From positions 868,001 through 932,000 of the forward strand of contig CAVYEI010000003.1 in the NCBI GenBank assembly GCA_963767475.1: 64,000 nt of DNA, written 5' to 3'. Below the pieces are notes generated by a model. It searched no databases and was not told the origin of the DNA. It saw only the letters and a program-made list of their open reading frames with translations. The translations under genes and the position numbers were made by a program. The stretch comes from WHSW01 sp963767475 (lineage in GTDB: Bacteria > Actinomycetota > Thermoleophilia > Solirubrobacterales > 70-9). Within the stretch, counting starts at the first letter, position 1; every line of letters starts with the position of its first letter. Of the stretch, positions 32,756-41,472 are shown piece after piece.

Positions 32756-34693
32756 TCAGCGTCGGAGGCGAACGACGAAGGCGCGTTTGACCGGCTTTCG
32801 ATCGGAGAGCACGTTGACCCGGATGCGGTAGCGCCCCGGAGCGGCCTGGCCCTTGCCGCTGGGCCCGGTCCTCCCATTCCACTTGACCGCCACCTCGCCG
32901 GCACCCGTGCAGGAGCGCCTCAGAGTCGCGACCTTGCGCCCACCCCGGGTCACCCGAGCCACGATCCGCGCCTTCTGGTCGAGCTCGACCCGGGCAACGC
33001 GGGCGGGCTTGCCGGCTCGGATCACCGCCCTGGCCCCGCGGATTGAATCGACGATCCGGCCCTTCGCGCTCGGCACTGTGATCCCGACGCTGGCGTGCTC
33101 AAAGCCGGAGGCGATCATCAGCCGCGAGCGCCCGGGACAGGCGGCTCTGAAGCTCCCGTCCGCGGTCTGCTTGCGAGCGTTGCGGCGGGCGTCATCGGTC
33201 GACGAGGCGACCGGGCGCAACACCTGCGGCTTCGAGCTCGTCCACATCCGCGCAGGATTCGGCAGCGACTCGACCGGGGTCGAGGTCGGCTCGGCCTGCT
33301 GGGCGACCGAGACGCCGGCGAAGCCGAGCACCCCAACCGCGCCGATCAGCGCAGGGACCGCGACCCGCCGCCGCCGCGGCGGCATCGCCGCCATCCTTGC
33401 GAGCGCGAGCGCGACGGCGAGCAGGAGGAGGGGGGCGAGCCACGGTCCCCAGCGCGCGATCCAGGCGCCGACCCCGGCGCGAGCCGAGCGCGGGATCGGG
33501 TTCGGGTCGCGAAGTTCCAGCGCCGGGACCGCCGCCGGGTCGTTGAACACCGGCTGGCGACCGAAGGCCTCGAACGTCCTCTGCTCGCCCTGCTGAACCT
33601 CTCTCGCGCCGGTGATCTCGATCCCGCCGGCGACGAAGATCGGGACGCTGTCGGTGACGAAGGAGTCGCCGTTGACCCTGATCAGCCTGTAACCGTGCCA
33701 GTAGCCGTGGTCGGTCCCGACGGGGCCGGTGGTGTAGAGCTCGCCGCCGGCACCGCCGTCGATGAAGTACGGGATCTCGCCCTCACCCGTATAGAGGAAC
33801 TGGCCCTTGATGTGGCCAAGAAAGACGCCGTCGACTCCGGCGTCCGCGGCACTCTGCTCGAACAGGGAGTTGTCGAGCACGCCGCCCGCGGTCTTGCCCA
33901 TCGTGTGCGCCAGCGCCGTCGGCTCGCGGTAGAGCTGGTCGCCGGGATCGCGAGTCGGCATGTGCATGACGACGAACACGAGCCTGCCGTCGGCGGACGC
34001 CTGTGTACCAACGCGCCCGAGGAAGTCGAACTGGGTCTCGCTGCCGCCCTCGTTCTGGCCCGAGGGATGCTGGAGCGGATCGCAAAGGATGATCGACCAG
34101 CAGGAGTTGTCGATGAACACCCAGCGCACACCGGCGACGTCGGCGAAGTAGTGCGAGGAGGCGCCTGCGGGGTCGGAGGCATCGCGTTGCTTGGGCTGGA
34201 TCCCGGCGTAGCCGGGGGCGTCGCCCATCGGGTAGGGGCGGTCGGCGAAGAACTCTGCGTAGGCGTCGAAGGCGGCCACGGTGGACACACCACCCGGGAA
34301 TCCCGGTGGGGCGGTTCGGTCGTGGTTGCCGACGCCGGCGAGCCAGGGGATCTCCTTCTGGTCGTAGATCCCCATCACATCCGACCAGAGCTCGAATTGC
34401 TCGGGCTCGCCGTCGTCGGCCTTGTCGCCGGACATCGTCACCAGGCGCGGCCGGTAGCGAGCCGACTGGCGCACGACCTTGGGCAGCAGGGTGGCGCCAT
34501 CGGCGTCGTTGATGTGCTCCTCGCCGAAATGCACGAAGAGGTCGCCGGCGCCGCCGGCGGGCGGCCAGGGCTGGACCTTGGCGCCCGCGACCCCGGGCGC
34601 GAGGAGAAGGCAGGTCAGCAGCGCGGCCGCCAGGATCGGCGTCGCAACTCTCCCTGCCCCGGCTGCACATATACGCAAGCAGGCCGGTCCCAT
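32756..34693 (-). CDS. Secreted calcineurin-like metallophosphoesterase with C-terminal Ig-like domain
   Basis: 645 aa. A signal peptide (about 1-38, ending GVAGA) precedes a metallophosphoesterase domain: HFGEEHIND, SGDKADDGEPEQ, GVGNHDR (Asn-His-Asp), VVMHMPT and FLGHIKGQ give the five metal-ligand blocks. A transmembrane helix (about 420-436, LAPLLLLAVALALARM) and another (about 447-465) follow. The end (VKWNGRTGPSGKGQAAPGRY region) matches FlgD-type Ig domains. It is probably cell-surface; the substrate is unknown. Confidence 0.85.
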   Translation of the reverse strand: MGPACLRICAAGAGRVATPILAAALLTCLLLAPGVAGAKVQPWPPAGGAGDLFVHFGEEHINDADGATLLPKVVRQSARYRPRLVTMSGDKADDGEPEQFELWSDVMGIYDQKEIPWLAGVGNHDRTAPPGFPGGVSTVAAFDAYAEFFADRPYPMGDAPGYAGIQPKQRDASDPAGASSHYFADVAGVRWVFIDNSCWSIILCDPLQHPSGQNEGGSETQFDFLGRVGTQASADGRLVFVVMHMPTRDPGDQLYREPTALAHTMGKTAGGVLDNSLFEQSAADAGVDGVFLGHIKGQFLYTGEGEIPYFIDGGAGGELYTTGPVGTDHGYWHGYRLIRVNGDSFVTDSVPIFVAGGIEITGAREVQQGEQRTFEAFGRQPVFNDPAAVPALELRDPNPIPRSARAGVGAWIARWGPWLAPLLLLAVALALARMAAMPPRRRRVAVPALIGAVGVLGFAGVSVAQQAEPTSTPVESLPNPARMWTSSKPQVLRPVASSTDDARRNARKQTADGSFRAACPGRSRLMIASGFEHASVGITVPSAKGRIVDSIRGARAVIRAGKPARVARVELDQKARIVARVTRGGRKVATLRRSCTGAGEVAVKWNGRTGPSGKGQAAPGRYRIRVNVLSDRKPVKRAFVVRLRR

Positions 34694-34701
34694 CTGGCGC
34701 C

Positions 34702-34707
34702 AGCTTA
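34702..34707 (-). promoter_or_regulatory. Putative -10 element (TAAGCT, minus strand)
   Basis: On the minus strand TAAGCT ends 8 nt before the ATG of the phosphoesterase gene. Confidence 0.35.
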
Positions 34708-34745
34708 CCCTGGCCGCACCGCGGCCTGCGCCGGTTCCGGGCCGG

Positions 34746-36155
34746 TTAGCCGTTCGACTGCGAGAGCAGGAAGAGGCCGAGGGAGGTGAAGCCGACCATC
34801 AGCGCCAGCATCCAGTACTGAGAGCGGGCGGCGAGCCGCGGGTCGCCGTAGACCTTCAGCGCCCGGTCGTGGCCGAGGACCAGGGCGGTGACGTGCCCGA
34901 TGACCAGGGCGCCGACCTGGACGTACCAGATCGCGTTGGCGCTGATCGTCGAGTAGTCGATCCCGCTGCTCGCGGTGCCGAAGATGTCGGAGCCGTCGCC
35001 GAGCGGGTCGGAGAGCAGGAAGGTGAACTGCGCCTGCTCCTGGAAGACGAGCAGGCTGAAGTAGTGGGCGACCAGGTAGGCGAGCGCGATCGGGATGAAC
35101 GCGTGCGCGAACAGGCGGCCGAGGTCGCCGGTGCTGAATTTCGTGCGGACGGTGTGCATGCCGTAGATCCCGGCCCAGAAGAGGCCGGCGACGAAGCCGA
35201 GGCAGAGCACGAGGAAGATCGAGTTCGTGATCCGCAGCGCGGCCAGCGGGCCGAGGCCGAGATCGCCGAACCAGCCCTCGACGGTCGAGATCGAGTCGGC
35301 GAGGGTGCCCTCCGCGGCCCCGTCGAAGGTTGTCGCCCCGATCGTGAACAGGACGAGGGCGACCGAGCCCGGCGACTCGGCGACCCACTTGGTGCTCGCC
35401 GAGAGCGCTCGCCGGATGCCGAGCCGGCGGTCGCGGACCTCGAACGGCGCCAGGGTCGAGAACATGTGGAAGTAGACCGAGAACATCTCGCCCCGCTCGA
35501 GCCACTTCTCGCTCCCGAACAGGGTCATGGCGACGAACGTGTAGGCCGAGTAGACGAGCGTGGCGACGGCGACGGTGTGCGGGGTCAGGCCGACGGTCTG
35601 AAAGCCCCCCTGCCCGTAGACGAGCTCGAGCCAGACGAAGGCGACGAGCCCGAGGGCGGCCGGCCAGCGCCCCCAGCGCTCGGGATAGGCGAGCGGCGGC
35701 GGCGCCGACTGGCCGGCGATCAGCTTGAAGGCGCCACCGACTACGCGGGCGATCGCGCGCCAGGGGTTGAAGGCGCGAAAGACGTCGCCGAAGCAGATGC
35801 TGACGGCGACGACGCCGAGCCAGACGGTGACGAAGGCGAAGGTGACGGAGAAGTTCCGATCCGGGGCCTCGGTCCCGTTGAGGCCCGACCAGATGGTGAC
35901 CCCGAGCAGGAAGACGCCGATCGCGCCACAGAGGATCTCGACCAGCCGGTTGACCAGCGCCTTCGAGATCGCCGGACGGACCGCTCGCCAGCGGGTCTCC
36001 TCGAAGCGACTGGTGTGCCAGGCGACCGAGAGGGCGAAGAAGGAGATGATGAGCACGAACGACGCCGCCCAGGCGAACAGCCACTCGGGAATCGGCAGGT
36101 CCTGGCGGCCGACGAGGGCGTGGCCGACCACCTCGAGCGGCGCCAAGATCGACAT
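34746..36155 (-). CDS. Polytopic membrane protein resembling FedB (fenitrothion hydrolase component)
   Basis: 469 aa with ten or more hydrophobic helices and no soluble catalytic domain. Conserved-looking blocks include VAWHTSRFEETRWR, CFGDVFRAFNPWRAI, VYFHMFSTLAPFEVRDRR and HAFIPIALAYLVAHYFSLLVF, with several intramembrane His that could bind metal. It resembles proteins annotated as fenitrothion hydrolase B in actinobacteria; that name may say little about its role here. The upstream cupredoxin-like lipoprotein gene ends 9 nt before it, so the pair is an operon. Confidence 0.6.
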   Translation of the reverse strand: MSILAPLEVVGHALVGRQDLPIPEWLFAWAASFVLIISFFALSVAWHTSRFEETRWRAVRPAISKALVNRLVEILCGAIGVFLLGVTIWSGLNGTEAPDRNFSVTFAFVTVWLGVVAVSICFGDVFRAFNPWRAIARVVGGAFKLIAGQSAPPPLAYPERWGRWPAALGLVAFVWLELVYGQGGFQTVGLTPHTVAVATLVYSAYTFVAMTLFGSEKWLERGEMFSVYFHMFSTLAPFEVRDRRLGIRRALSASTKWVAESPGSVALVLFTIGATTFDGAAEGTLADSISTVEGWFGDLGLGPLAALRITNSIFLVLCLGFVAGLFWAGIYGMHTVRTKFSTGDLGRLFAHAFIPIALAYLVAHYFSLLVFQEQAQFTFLLSDPLGDGSDIFGTASSGIDYSTISANAIWYVQVGALVIGHVTALVLGHDRALKVYGDPRLAARSQYWMLALMVGFTSLGLFLLSQSNG

Positions 36156-36164
36156 CGGCTGAAC

Positions 36165-36632
36165 CTAGGCCGGGTTGACGGTGATCTCGGCGATCGGCAC
36201 GACCAGCTCCTCGAGCTCGACCTCGAACACACCCGTGATCGTCGCCGGGACGTCGAAGGTGACCGAGCCGCCGGCCTCGACCTCCATGCCGACGTCGTAG
36301 CCGTGGAAGTGGACCTCGTCGGCGACGTCGGACTCGACCTTGAAGCGGATGTCGTCGCCCTCGGTGAAGCTCAGCTCCTGCACACCGTCGACGGGCTCGC
36401 CGCCTTCGATCACGATCGTCGGGATCTCGGCCTCGTCGGGCTTGTCGGCGGTCGTGGTCTCGCCTCCGCCCTGACCGCCGCTGTTGGTCGTCGTGCTCTC
36501 GGCCGTTGTCGTGGTCTCGGCGCTGGTCGTAGTCGTGCTCTCGTCGTCGCCGCAGCCGAGCGCGAAGAAAATCAGGACAACAGCGGTCAGCGAGGCGAGG
36601 CCGGCCAGCGCTCTCGATCTGGAGAAGTTCAT
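36165..36632 (-). CDS. Cupredoxin-like lipoprotein (FedA-like partner)
   Basis: 155 aa. The lipobox is FFALGC (Cys27), followed by a 40-residue Thr/Ser/Gly linker (TTTTSAETTTT) and a beta domain with EVHFHGYDVGMEVEAGGSVTFDVP. The His pair HFHGYD is typical of cupredoxin-like domains, but the usual late Cys/Met ligands are not visible. It sits first in an operon with the FedB-like membrane protein, suggesting an envelope metal or electron-transfer complex. Confidence 0.65.
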   Translation of the reverse strand: MNFSRSRALAGLASLTAVVLIFFALGCGDDESTTTTSAETTTTAESTTTNSGGQGGGETTTADKPDEAEIPTIVIEGGEPVDGVQELSFTEGDDIRFKVESDVADEVHFHGYDVGMEVEAGGSVTFDVPATITGVFEVELEELVVPIAEITVNPA

Positions 36633-36773
36633 CAGCGCCGCATCTTACGTGCCGCGACCTAAGCGCCGCCTCAACGGAGAACCGGCGCCAAATCGGCTCG
36701 GAGTCCCTAGTCTGTGCGCCGCAAATGGACCGGGCGATGGGGCCCGGGGGGAAAACAGACGGGAGATAAACGA

Positions 36774-37607
36774 ATGCATCGCAGCAAGCTGCTCGGCTTG
36801 ACCGCAGGACTGACGCTCGCGCTCGCCGCCTTCGCACCTGGGGTCGCCGGCGCCTGGGCTCCGGCCGCATCGGCGACGATCAAGCCCGGGAACCAGACCC
36901 TGACGCAGGGTGCCCAGTGCACCTCGAACTTCATCTTCGAAGACGGTTCGAACGTCTACATCGGCCAGGCCGCCCACTGCTCGGGCACCGGCGCCGCGAC
37001 CGAGACCAACGGCTGCGACAGCGCCTCGCTGCCGATCGGCACGCCGGTCGAGGTCACCGGGGCCAGCAACCCGGGGACCCTGGTCTACAACTCCTGGATC
37101 ACGATGCAGGCGCTCGGGGAGACCGATCCCGACACCTGCGCCTACAACGATTTCGCCCTCGTGCGGCTGAACCCGGCCGACGTCGCCAAGGTCAACCCGT
37201 CGGTGCCCGGCTTCGGCGGCCCGACCGGCCTCGGCTCGTCGGCGGCGATGCTCGGCGACACCGTGTACACGTACGGCAACTCGTCGCTGCGCGCCGGGAT
37301 CACCAAGCTGAGCCCGAAGCAGGGCCTCGTCGCCACCAGCGAGGGCAACGGCTGGAGCCGCACGGTCTACACCCTGACCCCGGGCGTCCCCGGCGACTCG
37401 GGCAGCGGATTCATGGACGGCACCGGCAAGGCGATCGGCGTGCTGAGCACGCTGCAGCTAGCGCCGATCCCGGCCTCGAACGGAGTCGGAGACCTCCGTC
37501 ACGAGCTCGACTACCTGCACGCCAAGACCTCGTTCGGTGGCGTCAACCTGGTCAACGGAACGCAGCCGTTCAATGCCAACCTGCTCGGGGCGATCCTCGG
37601 CAGCTAG
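36774..37607 (+). CDS. Secreted trypsin-like serine protease
   Basis: 277 aa. A signal peptide (about 1-27, ending GVAGA) precedes a chymotrypsin-fold domain. The triad is His in GQAAHCSG (about 69), Asp in AYNDFALVRL (about 124) and Ser in PGVPGDSGSGF (about 208). Cys residues around the His support a disulfide. GGGAGATAAACGA lies before the ATG. The final 4 nt overlap the convergent TauE gene. Substrates are unknown. Confidence 0.85.
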   Translation: MHRSKLLGLTAGLTLALAAFAPGVAGAWAPAASATIKPGNQTLTQGAQCTSNFIFEDGSNVYIGQAAHCSGTGAATETNGCDSASLPIGTPVEVTGASNPGTLVYNSWITMQALGETDPDTCAYNDFALVRLNPADVAKVNPSVPGFGGPTGLGSSAAMLGDTVYTYGNSSLRAGITKLSPKQGLVATSEGNGWSRTVYTLTPGVPGDSGSGFMDGTGKAIGVLSTLQLAPIPASNGVGDLRHELDYLHAKTSFGGVNLVNGTQPFNANLLGAILGS

Positions 37608-38374
37608 GTGAGCGCCAAGTACGCGTAACGAAGGCCGAGTGCCAGGGCCACGACTCCAAGGCCCTGGCGCAGGAGCCCCTCGGGCAGTCGCGGCTGTAGC
37701 CGCGCCCCGAGGGTGCCTCCGGCCAGCCCGCCGAAGCCGAGGCCGGCACCGGTGAGCCATTCCGGGGCGATATCGCCGTCGGCGTAGAGGCTGAGGACGA
37801 GATAGGTCGCGACGCCGGCGATCGAGGTGAGGAAGGTCGCCGCCAGAGCGGCCGGCGCGACCTCGAGCATGCCGAAGCCGAGCCCGGCGAGGATCGGCGC
37901 CAGGATCGAGCCGCCGCCGATCCCGTAGATGCCGCCGACGACGCCGACGGCGAGCGAGAGCGCGACGATCGGCCGCCGGCCGACCCGACGTTCACGCGGC
38001 GCGGCGCGGCCGCGGAACGCAAGCCAGGCGCCGAGCGGGATCAGCACCGCGGCGATCACGGCGAGGAAGGCCTCGGGGCCGGCGAGCAGCTCGACCCGGA
38101 TCACCGCCCCGGCGACGACGCCGGGAAGGGTCCCCAAGACCAGCAGGCGCGTCAGCTGCCCGCCGAGGCGACCTTGGCGGTGGAACTGAAGCAGCGCCCC
38201 GGGGATGGCGATCAGGTTGTAGAGCAGGTTGGTCGGCGTGAGCGCCGGGCTGGGGACGTCGAGCACGCTGACCTGAACCGGGACCAGGAAGACCGCGCCG
38301 GAGACGCCGACCGGGGTCGAGAGGGTCGAGATCCCGAACGCGATCAGCGCGCCGGCGGCGGCATCGACGAGCAT
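37604..38374 (-). CDS. TauE/SafE-family sulfite/anion exporter
   Basis: 256 aa with about eight transmembrane helices in the two-repeat layout of TauE/SafE (DUF81): GISTLSTPVGVSGAVFLVPVQ near the start and VGGIYGIGGGSILAPIL in the second half. The family exports sulfite, sulfoacetate or similar anions; the substrate here is unknown. It lies downstream of a 50-aa membrane gene and the TenA-like gene on the same strand. Confidence 0.85.
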   Translation of the reverse strand: MLVDAAAGALIAFGISTLSTPVGVSGAVFLVPVQVSVLDVPSPALTPTNLLYNLIAIPGALLQFHRQGRLGGQLTRLLVLGTLPGVVAGAVIRVELLAGPEAFLAVIAAVLIPLGAWLAFRGRAAPRERRVGRRPIVALSLAVGVVGGIYGIGGGSILAPILAGLGFGMLEVAPAALAATFLTSIAGVATYLVLSLYADGDIAPEWLTGAGLGFGGLAGGTLGARLQPRLPEGLLRQGLGVVALALGLRYAYLALT

Positions 38375-38389
38375 CGGTCCGCCGGCGGC

Positions 38390-38542
38390 CTAGGGCTCAG
38401 CCGGCTGCTCGGTCGGGGTGCTGTTGTCAATCGAGGGCGCGTCGACCGTGTCCTCGCTGAACACGAACACGAACACGGCGACGATCGCGATGCCCAGCGC
38501 AATGCCGAGGACGATCCCGATCAGGCGGTCGCCCCGGCGCAT
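38390..38542 (-). CDS. Small single-span membrane protein (50 aa)
   Basis: MRRGDRLIGIVLGIALG starts a single transmembrane helix that runs to about residue 28. It is followed by an acidic, Pro/Thr-rich outside tail ending TPTEQPAEP. The topology would be N-in. It lies between the TenA-like gene (13 nt upstream) and the exporter (15 nt downstream), so all three are probably co-transcribed. The function is unknown. Confidence 0.6.
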   Translation of the reverse strand: MRRGDRLIGIVLGIALGIAIVAVFVFVFSEDTVDAPSIDNSTPTEQPAEP

Positions 38543-38555
38543 ACCGGCGTCGGGG

Positions 38556-39164
38556 TCAGACCCCGTCGAGCAGGCGCCAGTTGGCCCGGAACGCCGACTC
38601 CGCGGCGGCGACCAGGTCGTCGGGGTCCGCGTCGGCGCCGATCTCGGCGATCAGCTCGCGAACCTCCGCGGCATGCTCGACATCGCGGGTCTCGTGGACT
38701 CGGAAGTAGGCGGTACCGGCTCCATCGGAGAACCCGTAGCGGCCGAGCAGGCCCTCGCGCTTGGTGCGCGAGATCTGCGGCTGGCCGCTTTCGATCGCAT
38801 ACAGGCGGGCCAGCTTCTCGGCCGGCTCGCCGTCGGCGGTCCAGGCGCGCACGCACTCCTCGGTCTCGCTCGTCGGCGCGGCGCCGGTGTCGCCACCGGT
38901 GGCCTCGACGAAGCCGTCCCAGAGGCGCACGTGGCCGAGCTCCTCGGCGGCGTGGCGGCGAAGCTCGGGGCGCTGGGGGATCTCCTCGGCGGCGTCGGCG
39001 CTGATCGTCGCAATCGCTTCGACCGCGTGGCGATACTGGCCCGAGTAGCGAGCCAGCTCGTCGGCGGTCAGCTCGCCGTCGGACCAGCGCTTGTAGAACG
39101 GATGACGAAGGACGTCCCACCGCTCACGACTGCGTTCGATCCGCTCCCAGGTTCGTTCGTTCAC
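38556..39164 (-). CDS. TenA/CADD-like iron-binding helical protein
   Basis: 202 aa all-helical protein of the TenA/PqqC/CADD superfamily. GQYRHAVEAIATISADAAEE, HAAEELGHVRLWDGF and YFRVHETRDVEHAAEVREL carry the Glu/His residues expected of a di-iron heme-oxygenase-like site. CADD-type members make p-aminobenzoate from their own tyrosine; others act on amines. The GTG start follows GGGGAG. The role here is unassigned; thiaminase function is unlikely without thiamine genes nearby. Confidence 0.7.
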   Translation of the reverse strand: MNERTWERIERSRERWDVLRHPFYKRWSDGELTADELARYSGQYRHAVEAIATISADAAEEIPQRPELRRHAAEELGHVRLWDGFVEATGGDTGAAPTSETEECVRAWTADGEPAEKLARLYAIESGQPQISRTKREGLLGRYGFSDGAGTAYFRVHETRDVEHAAEVRELIAEIGADADPDDLVAAAESAFRANWRLLDGV

Positions 39165-39232
39165 CGCGTGCTCCCCTTTCGCAAGGCTCAATCGACCAGA
39201 GCGATCAGCATAACGATCGGATCGCCCGCGTC

Positions 39233-39238
39233 TACGAT
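39233..39238 (+). promoter_or_regulatory. Putative -10 element (TACGAT)
   Basis: TACGAT ends 8 nt before the TTG start of the thioredoxin-like gene. Confidence 0.35.
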
Positions 39239-39246
39239 CCCGCCCC

Positions 39247-40071
39247 TTGCGCCCGCCCCGAAACAACATCGCCGCCCCGGTGCTGCCGCCGCGCCTGCGC
39301 TGGATCGGCCCGGAGCGCGATCCGGTGCTCGCCGAGTTCACCGCCGCCGGCCCGGTGCTCGTCCACTTCTTCGACTTCGCCCAGCTGAACAGCATTCGCG
39401 CCCTCCCCTATGTGCTCGCCTGGACCGAGCGCTACGAGGGCGCGGGGCTGGCGACGCTCGGAATCCATTCACCGCGTTTCGGCTTCACCGGCGAGCGTGA
39501 GCAGCTCGAGCCGGCGCTCGAGCGGCTCGCGATCCGCCACCCGGTCGCCGACGACTCCTCCTACGCGGTCTGGCACGACTACGGCTGCAAGGGCTGGCCG
39601 GCGCTGTTTCTCTGGGGTCAGGGCGGCGCCCTGCGCTGGTTTCACTTCGGCGAGGGCGAGTACGAGGCGACCGAGCGGGCGATCGCCGAGGAGCTGGTCG
39701 CGCTCGACGCCGAGTTCGATCCTCCCCAGCCGCTGGCGCCATTGCGGCCGTCCGACGCGCCCGATGCGCTCGTCGCCCCGCCGAGCGACGAGCTGCTTCC
39801 CGGCGGCTCGGTCTCGGATCCATGGCGGGCCGAAAAGCGCGGCGACGCGCTCGAAACCGAGTACGCGGCCGGCGGCGCCCACGTCTCGGTCGACGGCGAG
39901 GGCGAGCTCCGCGTGATCGTCGACGGCGGCGAGCCGAAGCCGATCGCGGTCGCGGCGCCGGGCCTCTACGACCTCGCCCTGCACCCCCGCCACGAGTCGC
40001 ACGCGCTCAGGCTCGAGGCCGATCCCGGGGTCGCGGTCTACTCGCTCAGCTTCTCCGCCGGGCTGCCGTAA
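39247..40071 (+). CDS. DipZ-like thioredoxin-fold protein lacking CxxC
   Basis: 274 aa. Residues about 25-150 are a thioredoxin fold of the DipZ C-terminal type (VLVHFFDF, LPYVLAWTERYEGAGLATLGIHSPRF, YGCKGWPALFLW). The active-site CxxC expected at about 46-50 is replaced by AQLNSI. A C-terminal beta domain follows (about 190-274). Without the Cys pair it cannot do dithiol exchange, so it may bind partners instead. It starts with TTG; the last 34 nt overlap the convergent GNAT gene. Confidence 0.75.
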   Translation: MRPPRNNIAAPVLPPRLRWIGPERDPVLAEFTAAGPVLVHFFDFAQLNSIRALPYVLAWTERYEGAGLATLGIHSPRFGFTGEREQLEPALERLAIRHPVADDSSYAVWHDYGCKGWPALFLWGQGGALRWFHFGEGEYEATERAIAEELVALDAEFDPPQPLAPLRPSDAPDALVAPPSDELLPGGSVSDPWRAEKRGDALETEYAAGGAHVSVDGEGELRVIVDGGEPKPIAVAAPGLYDLALHPRHESHALRLEADPGVAVYSLSFSAGLP

Positions 40072-40496
40072 AGCTCGGCCGGAGGCACGCTGCGGACCAT
40101 CATCCGCTCGTTGATCGACTCGAAGCCGAAGCGCTCGTAGAGGGAGTGGGCGTCGCGGGTGGCGAGCATCACCGAGCGCAGCCCATCGAGATCCGGATGG
40201 GCGAGCAGCGACTCGACCAGCCACACCCCGAGCCCGCGATCCCGGTGTTGCTCGAGCACGAACACGTCGGCGATCCAGGCGAAGGTCGCGGCGTCGGTGA
40301 CCGCCCGCGCGAAGCCGGCCTGCGCCCCCGCGGGGTCGTAGAGCGCGAGGCAGAGCGAGTTCGACAGCGACCGTTCGACCAACTCGCGAGGGATGTTCGG
40401 CGACCAGTAGGAGGTGCGCAGGTACTCCCAGATCAGCTCCCGATCGAGGCGCTCGGGGTCGTCGGAGAGCAGGTAACCGTCGCGGGTCAGGTTCAC
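40038..40496 (-). CDS. GNAT-family N-acetyltransferase
   Basis: 152 aa. WIADVFVLEQHRDRGLGVWLVESLL contains the acetyl-CoA loop (R-X-X-G-X-G/V type), and ATRDAHSLYERFGFESI is the typical C-terminal GNAT block. Relatives include the YjgM/Acetyltransf_1 group. The start is GTG overlapping the stop of the CDF gene. The substrate is unknown. Confidence 0.82.
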   Translation of the reverse strand: MNLTRDGYLLSDDPERLDRELIWEYLRTSYWSPNIPRELVERSLSNSLCLALYDPAGAQAGFARAVTDAATFAWIADVFVLEQHRDRGLGVWLVESLLAHPDLDGLRSVMLATRDAHSLYERFGFESINERMMVRSVPPAELYGSPAEKLSE

Positions 40497-41443
40497 GCGC
40501 CGGCTCCGCCGGCGTCGGGCGTGGTCTCGATCTGCAGCAGCTCGCCGCCCTCGTGGTCGACCTGAAGCGTGGTGTGGTCGAGACCGAAGCGCTCGTGCAA
40601 CATCGACTCGAGCTCGCGCCGGGTGGCGTGGCAGTCGGTGTCGCGGTCGACGAGCACGTGCGCGGCCAGAGCCGGAAAGCCCGAGGTGATCGTCCACACG
40701 TGCAGGTCGTGGACCTGCTTCACGCCGCGCATCGCCGCCATCGCCTGGCCGACCTGTTCGACGTCGGTGCCGGGGGGTGAGCCCTCGAGCAGGATCTGAA
40801 GCGAATCGCGCAGGATCGTCCACGAGCTGGCGAGGATCAGCAGGCCGATCGCGACGCTGACCACCGGGTCGGCGTACTCCCAGCCGGTGGCGACGATGAT
40901 CAGCGCGGCGACGATCACACCCACCGAGCCGAGCACGTCGGCGACCACGTGCCGCAGCGCCGCCGAGACGTTGAGGCTCTCGTCGGAGTGGCCGTAGAGG
41001 ATCCGGGCGGCGACCAGGTTGACCACCAGTCCCCCGATCGCGATCACCAGCATCAGCCCGGCCTCGACCTCGGGCGGATCGCCGAAGCGCATCCCGGCCT
41101 CGATGAAGATCCAGATCGAGATCGCGACCAGGGTGACGCCGTTGAAGAGCGCGGCGAGGATCTCTGCGCGGCGGTAGCCGAAGGTGCGGCTGGGCCCGCC
41201 GGGCCGGCCGGCGAGCCAGGCGGCGAACAGCGCCACGCCCAGGGAGAGGCTGTCGGAGAGCATGTGGCCGGCGTCGGCGAGCAGCGCCAGGCTGCCCGAG
41301 ATCAAGCCGCCGACGACCTCGGCGACGAGGAAGACGGTGGTCAGCGCCAGGACGAGCTTCAGCGCCCGCTTGCTGCCCGTGCGGTCGAGGTCGATACCAC
41401 CCGCGTGACCGCCCGCGTGTGTGTGTCCACCGGGACCGTGCAT
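40493..41443 (-). CDS. Cation diffusion facilitator (CzcD/ZitB-like zinc exporter)
   Basis: 316 aa with six transmembrane helices. The zinc sites are in helix II (ALLADAGHMLSDSLSLG) and helix V (LRHVVADVLGSVG), both with the His-X3-Asp pattern of zinc-type CDF proteins. The N-terminus is His-rich (HGPGGHTHAGGHAGG), and the C-terminal cytosolic domain has HDLHVWTITSG. It should export Zn or similar divalent metal. A TANNNT hexamer lies upstream of its ATG. Confidence 0.92.
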   Translation of the reverse strand: MHGPGGHTHAGGHAGGIDLDRTGSKRALKLVLALTTVFLVAEVVGGLISGSLALLADAGHMLSDSLSLGVALFAAWLAGRPGGPSRTFGYRRAEILAALFNGVTLVAISIWIFIEAGMRFGDPPEVEAGLMLVIAIGGLVVNLVAARILYGHSDESLNVSAALRHVVADVLGSVGVIVAALIIVATGWEYADPVVSVAIGLLILASSWTILRDSLQILLEGSPPGTDVEQVGQAMAAMRGVKQVHDLHVWTITSGFPALAAHVLVDRDTDCHATRRELESMLHERFGLDHTTLQVDHEGGELLQIETTPDAGGAGA

Positions 41444-41449
41444 GCGCTC

Positions 41450-41455
41450 AAGCTA
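41450..41455 (-). promoter_or_regulatory. Putative -10 element (TAGCTT, minus strand)
   Basis: TAGCTT on the minus strand ends 6 nt before the CDF exporter ATG. Confidence 0.35.
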
Positions 41456-41472
41456 CCGGCGCAGGCTGAAGC

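Noticed and set aside
33095..36662. Long plus-strand ORFs opposite the phosphoesterase and FedB-like genes
   Set aside because: They are Gly/Arg/Asp/Val-rich complements typical of GC-rich DNA; the minus-strand frames have signal peptides, motifs and helices.
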